Origin: an uncultured Campylobacter sp.
GTDB lineage: Bacteria > Campylobacterota > Campylobacteria > Campylobacterales > Campylobacteraceae
Length of the DNA: 64,000 nucleotides
Reading direction: 5' to 3'
Assembly (NCBI RefSeq): GCF_938041645.1
Contig: NZ_CALIST010000022.1
Span: 137,498 to 201,497 of the forward strand
Of the stretch, positions 61,757-64,000 are shown piece after piece (within the stretch, counting starts at the first letter, position 1; the number at the start of each line of letters is the position of its first letter). Under the pieces are notes generated by a model. That model searched no databases, was not told where the DNA came from, and was given only the letters and a program-made list of their open reading frames with translations. The position numbers and the translations under genes are program-made.

Positions 61757-62084
61757 TCTCGACTCCTTAAAATTTAATTCTCGAATTATACCGCGATATG
61801 TTTATACCTGCCTATGCGCTAATATATAATGTATTTAAAATTTAAAACTGCTTTGATCTACTCAATTTTAGGGTCTTTTGCCGCTCTAAATTTTAAAATT
61901 TCAAGTCCGCAAAGGACGGGTAAAATTCTAAATTTAAAAGCCTCCCGCACTGCGCTAAATTTTAAAATTTCAGACTTACAAAAGCGGATAAATTTTAAAA
62001 TTTCAAACCCATGGATGCTAGATAAAATTCCAAGCCCGCGAAGGACGAGTAGAATTGTAAAATTTTATAATTTTAAAATTCCGC
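61757..62084. other. Gene-free gap holding a tandem array
   Basis: About 13 RAATTY hexamers in 328 bases, most of them arranged in the array at 61887-62082. No gene. Confidence 0.55.
61887..62082. repeat. Degenerate ~34-base tandem array of RAATTY units
   Basis: Units start with TAAATTTTAAAATTT or TAAAATTC at 61887, 61921, 61956, 61989, 62023 and 62050 (spacing 34, 35, 33, 34, 27). Units 1, 3 and 4 share TAAATTTTAAAATTTCA exactly. The other half of each unit varies, though GTCCGCAAAGGACG in unit 1 recurs in altered form in unit 5. Unlike CRISPR, the conserved part is simple A/T and palindromic. Confidence 0.7.
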
Positions 62085-63878
62085 CTACTTCGTTTTCTTT
62101 GCGCTGTCTTTGTTAGTCGTTGCGTTGGCGTCGATGTAGCCCATCTGGGCGAGTTTTTCGTAGATTTGCATTATTACGGGACCTGCCGCGCTTCCGCCGC
62201 CGCCGCCGTGTTCTACGAGCACGGTTACGGCGTATTGCGGCTTGTCGTACGGCCCGAAGCTCGTCATCCAGGCGTGCGAGCGGTGGAAGTAGTCCATATC
62301 AGCCTCTTTCATTCGCTTTTTGGCGGTCTGCGAGATGCCTACGACCTGCGCGGTGCCCGTCTTGACCGCTAGAGGCACTACTGCGGTATGGATGAGCTTG
62401 TAGGCGGTGCCTCCGTCGGGGTTATTGCCGACCTCATACATCCCGCGCCGCACGAGGGGTAGCTGCGCCTTTTCTTTCGGTGTGAAAAGCTCGGTAGGGG
62501 CAAATTCCACTGGCTTGCCGTCGATGCTTTTTAAAAAATGCGGCGTGATAGCCTTGCCCGAGGCGATCTGCGCGGTGTTTTTAGCTACCTGCATAGGGGT
62601 GACGAGCACGTCGCCTTGACCGATCGAGGCATTGACCGTCTCGCCCTGATACCACGCGCGCTTAAATTTCTGCATTTTCCATGCTTTATTAGGCATCGTG
62701 CCTACAAACTCATTGGGCAGATCAACGCCTGTTTTACTACCAAATCCCAGACGCTGTAGATACGCGGACATATAGTCGATCCCCACTAGCAGTGAGCCTT
62801 CGTAAAAATACACGTCGCAGCTACCTTTAATCGCTTCTACTAGGCTCACGCGGCCATGACCCCAGCTCTTCCAGCAGCGAAATTTACGCCCCCCTAGCTC
62901 TATAGCGCCGCTGCAAAACACGCTCCAGTTCTCGTTGATCTTGCCGCTGTTTAAAAAGCTCATCCCCACAGCCATTTTAATTACGGAGCCCGGCGGATAG
63001 AGGCCATTTACGAGCTTATTCGTAAACGGATGGCGCGGATCTTTTATCAGCTCATCCCACTGCGTCTGCGAAATTCCGCCTACGAAGGTGTTTAGATCGT
63101 ACTCGGGGAAGCTGCCCGCCGCGATGATAGCGCCGTCGCGCAGATCCATCACTATCGCTACGCCGTCTTTATCTTTAAAAATTTCCTCGAGGTATTTTTG
63201 CAGCTCAAGATCAATGGTAAGGGAGATTTCGCTACTGCTGGGCTCTTGCATCGAGATCTCCTCCACGACCTGATTTAGCGCCGTAACCTTCGTCTTGCGC
63301 TCGCCCTTGCTGCCCTGCAAAAGCTCGTTATAATACCCCTCGACGCCGCTTCTGCCGTTGTATCCGGTAAGTGCGCTTAGGGGGTTGTTTTGGATATCTT
63401 TTTTATTGGCGCGGCCTACGTAGCCGATGATGTGCGAAGCAAGCGCGCCGTAAGGGTAGAAGCGCTGCGAAGCGGGCGAAATTTTAATATTTTCGTGCAG
63501 GCTCAAGCTCGCGAAATGCTCTATCGTGGCGTTGTAGTCCAAAAACGGCACGACTTCGATAAAGTCTTGATTATAAGCGGAATTTGCGTCCTTGTAGCTC
63601 TTGCTCATCGCAGTGACGTTGAGATCTTTGAAGTAGCGCGAGATATTATTTAGCTCGCTTTGCAGCGCGGCGTCTTTTAGATGCGGCGCGATGGATAGCG
63701 AAAAGCCGAGATTATTTATCGCAAGCGGGCGGCCTTTGGCGTCTAAAATTTGACCGCGCACCGGCGGGATGTATTCGGTAGAGATGACGTTGTTTTTAGC
63801 GACTTGCTCGTAGAATTCGTTCGATTTGATCGAAAGATAATAAATTCTAACCAAAAGCATGCTAAAAAATAGTATCAC
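62085..63878 (-). CDS. mrdA: Penicillin-binding protein 2, N-terminus shortened
   Basis: Transpeptidase for cell elongation. The 597-residue frame has the N-terminal non-penicillin-binding part (NNVISTEYIPPVRGQILDAKGRPLA split as NNVISTEYIPP and VRGQILDAKGRPLA), the active serine in PPGSVIKMAVG, SCD of the SxN motif in KGSCDVYFYEG, and KTGTAQVVG. The frame opens at GTG 63878 in the middle of what should be the membrane anchor (ILFFSMLLVRIYYLSIK), lacks about ten usual residues, and has no ribosome-binding site. The next in-frame stop upstream is at 63899-63897. It therefore looks cut at its 5' end by the sequence to its right. Confidence 0.88.
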   Translation of the reverse strand: MILFFSMLLVRIYYLSIKSNEFYEQVAKNNVISTEYIPPVRGQILDAKGRPLAINNLGFSLSIAPHLKDAALQSELNNISRYFKDLNVTAMSKSYKDANSAYNQDFIEVVPFLDYNATIEHFASLSLHENIKISPASQRFYPYGALASHIIGYVGRANKKDIQNNPLSALTGYNGRSGVEGYYNELLQGSKGERKTKVTALNQVVEEISMQEPSSSEISLTIDLELQKYLEEIFKDKDGVAIVMDLRDGAIIAAGSFPEYDLNTFVGGISQTQWDELIKDPRHPFTNKLVNGLYPPGSVIKMAVGMSFLNSGKINENWSVFCSGAIELGGRKFRCWKSWGHGRVSLVEAIKGSCDVYFYEGSLLVGIDYMSAYLQRLGFGSKTGVDLPNEFVGTMPNKAWKMQKFKRAWYQGETVNASIGQGDVLVTPMQVAKNTAQIASGKAITPHFLKSIDGKPVEFAPTELFTPKEKAQLPLVRRGMYEVGNNPDGGTAYKLIHTAVVPLAVKTGTAQVVGISQTAKKRMKEADMDYFHRSHAWMTSFGPYDKPQYAVTVLVEHGGGGGSAAGPVIMQIYEKLAQMGYIDANATTNKDSAKKTK

Positions 63879-63898
63879 GAAATCTTGAAGAAGGACTT

Positions 63899-64000
63899 AT
63901 GAGTGCATTATATGATACTCAATGTTTTGACTTAGATGCAGTAAAATCTATAAAAGAAAATGAAAGACATTATGAAATCTCTGCTTCATTCTATGCAAAT
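63899..64000 (+). CDS. Start of an AT-rich gene, unknown (runs off right edge)
   Basis: An ATG at 63899 preceded by AAGAAGGA (63887-63895) opens a frame still open at base 64000 (34 codons, beginning MSALYDTQCFDLDAVKS). By hand count the 102 bases are about 27 percent G+C, far below the rest of the window, and the codons are A/T-ending. I do not recognise the protein. Placement against a truncated mrdA suggests it belongs to an inserted or rearranged segment, possibly a mobile element. Confidence 0.6.
   Translation, partial: MSALYDTQCFDLDAVKSIKENERHYEISASFYAN

Noticed and set aside
61887..62082. CRISPR array
   Set aside because: The period is about 34 but the conserved block is the genome-wide A/T palindrome, units are degenerate, the last spacing differs, and no cas genes are present.

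Overview
The window reads as chromosomal DNA of an epsilonproteobacterium of the genus Campylobacter, most like the non-motile, moderate-GC species C. gracilis. Three things point there: gene blocks that match C. jejuni order (argS-tatA-gmk-acidic protein-ABC ATPase-tsf-rpsB; trpC-TPR protein-YkgJ protein-methyltransferase; yebC-ppi), the frdCAB fumarate reductase operon, and the absence of fliR from the spot it occupies in flagellated Campylobacter. The species name is inference; the genus is well supported.

Layout. 1-5.8 kb: translation/secretion block (argS partial, tatA, gmk, acidic repeat protein, LolD-like ATPase, tsf, rpsB), all on the minus strand. 6-9.4 kb: iadA, pgeF, ribE, cytochrome c. 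9.7-15.2 kb: an exporter of the cyclic-peptide type, mnmG, bioB and a lipoprotein. 15.4-19.5 kb: an accessory stretch after tRNA-Glu(CTC) with an exported ankyrin protein and several unknown genes. 20-31 kb: ilvA, trmA, an NhaC-type antiporter, a second ankyrin protein, copA-copZ, yebC, ppi, acpS. 31.2-32.4 kb: a gene desert. 32.4-38.2 kb: aroG, rarD, a small membrane-anchored protein, a third ankyrin protein and a low-GC membrane protein. 38.4-42.7 kb: frdCAB and lgt. 43.4-53.5 kb: dinB, ribBA, a WG-repeat protein, a HIT protein, trpC, a TPR protein, a YkgJ protein, a TrmN6-like methyltransferase and an FAD oxidoreductase. 53.9-57.9 kb: tonB-exbD-exbB divergent from a haem-type TonB-dependent receptor, with Fur-like half-sites between. 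58.2-61.0 kb: creD and tsaD. 61.3-63.9 kb: an orphan gene and mrdA (PBP2). The last 100 bases start a very AT-rich plus-strand gene that abuts an mrdA lacking its normal N-terminus.

The most striking feature is not a gene. The six-base palindrome RAATTY (AAATTT, GAATTT, AAATTC, GAATTC) is hugely over-represented. It fills nearly every intergenic gap (for example 11 copies in 141 bases at 9521-9661 and about 34 in the 1.24 kb desert), often as the doubled 14-base palindrome RAATTTTAAAATTY, and once as a regular ~34-base tandem array (61887-62082). The same motif has apparently entered genes in frame: low-complexity Asn/Ser/Phe-rich segments interrupt TrmA (~138 residues), a TrmN6-like methyltransferase (~183), riboflavin synthase (~50), and form the tail or head of two other proteins. 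RAATTY is the motif reported in C. jejuni to be methylated by CtsM and to license DNA for uptake, so these may be accumulated uptake marks comparable to the DUS/USS of Neisseria and Haemophilus. That link is a hypothesis; the enrichment is directly visible.
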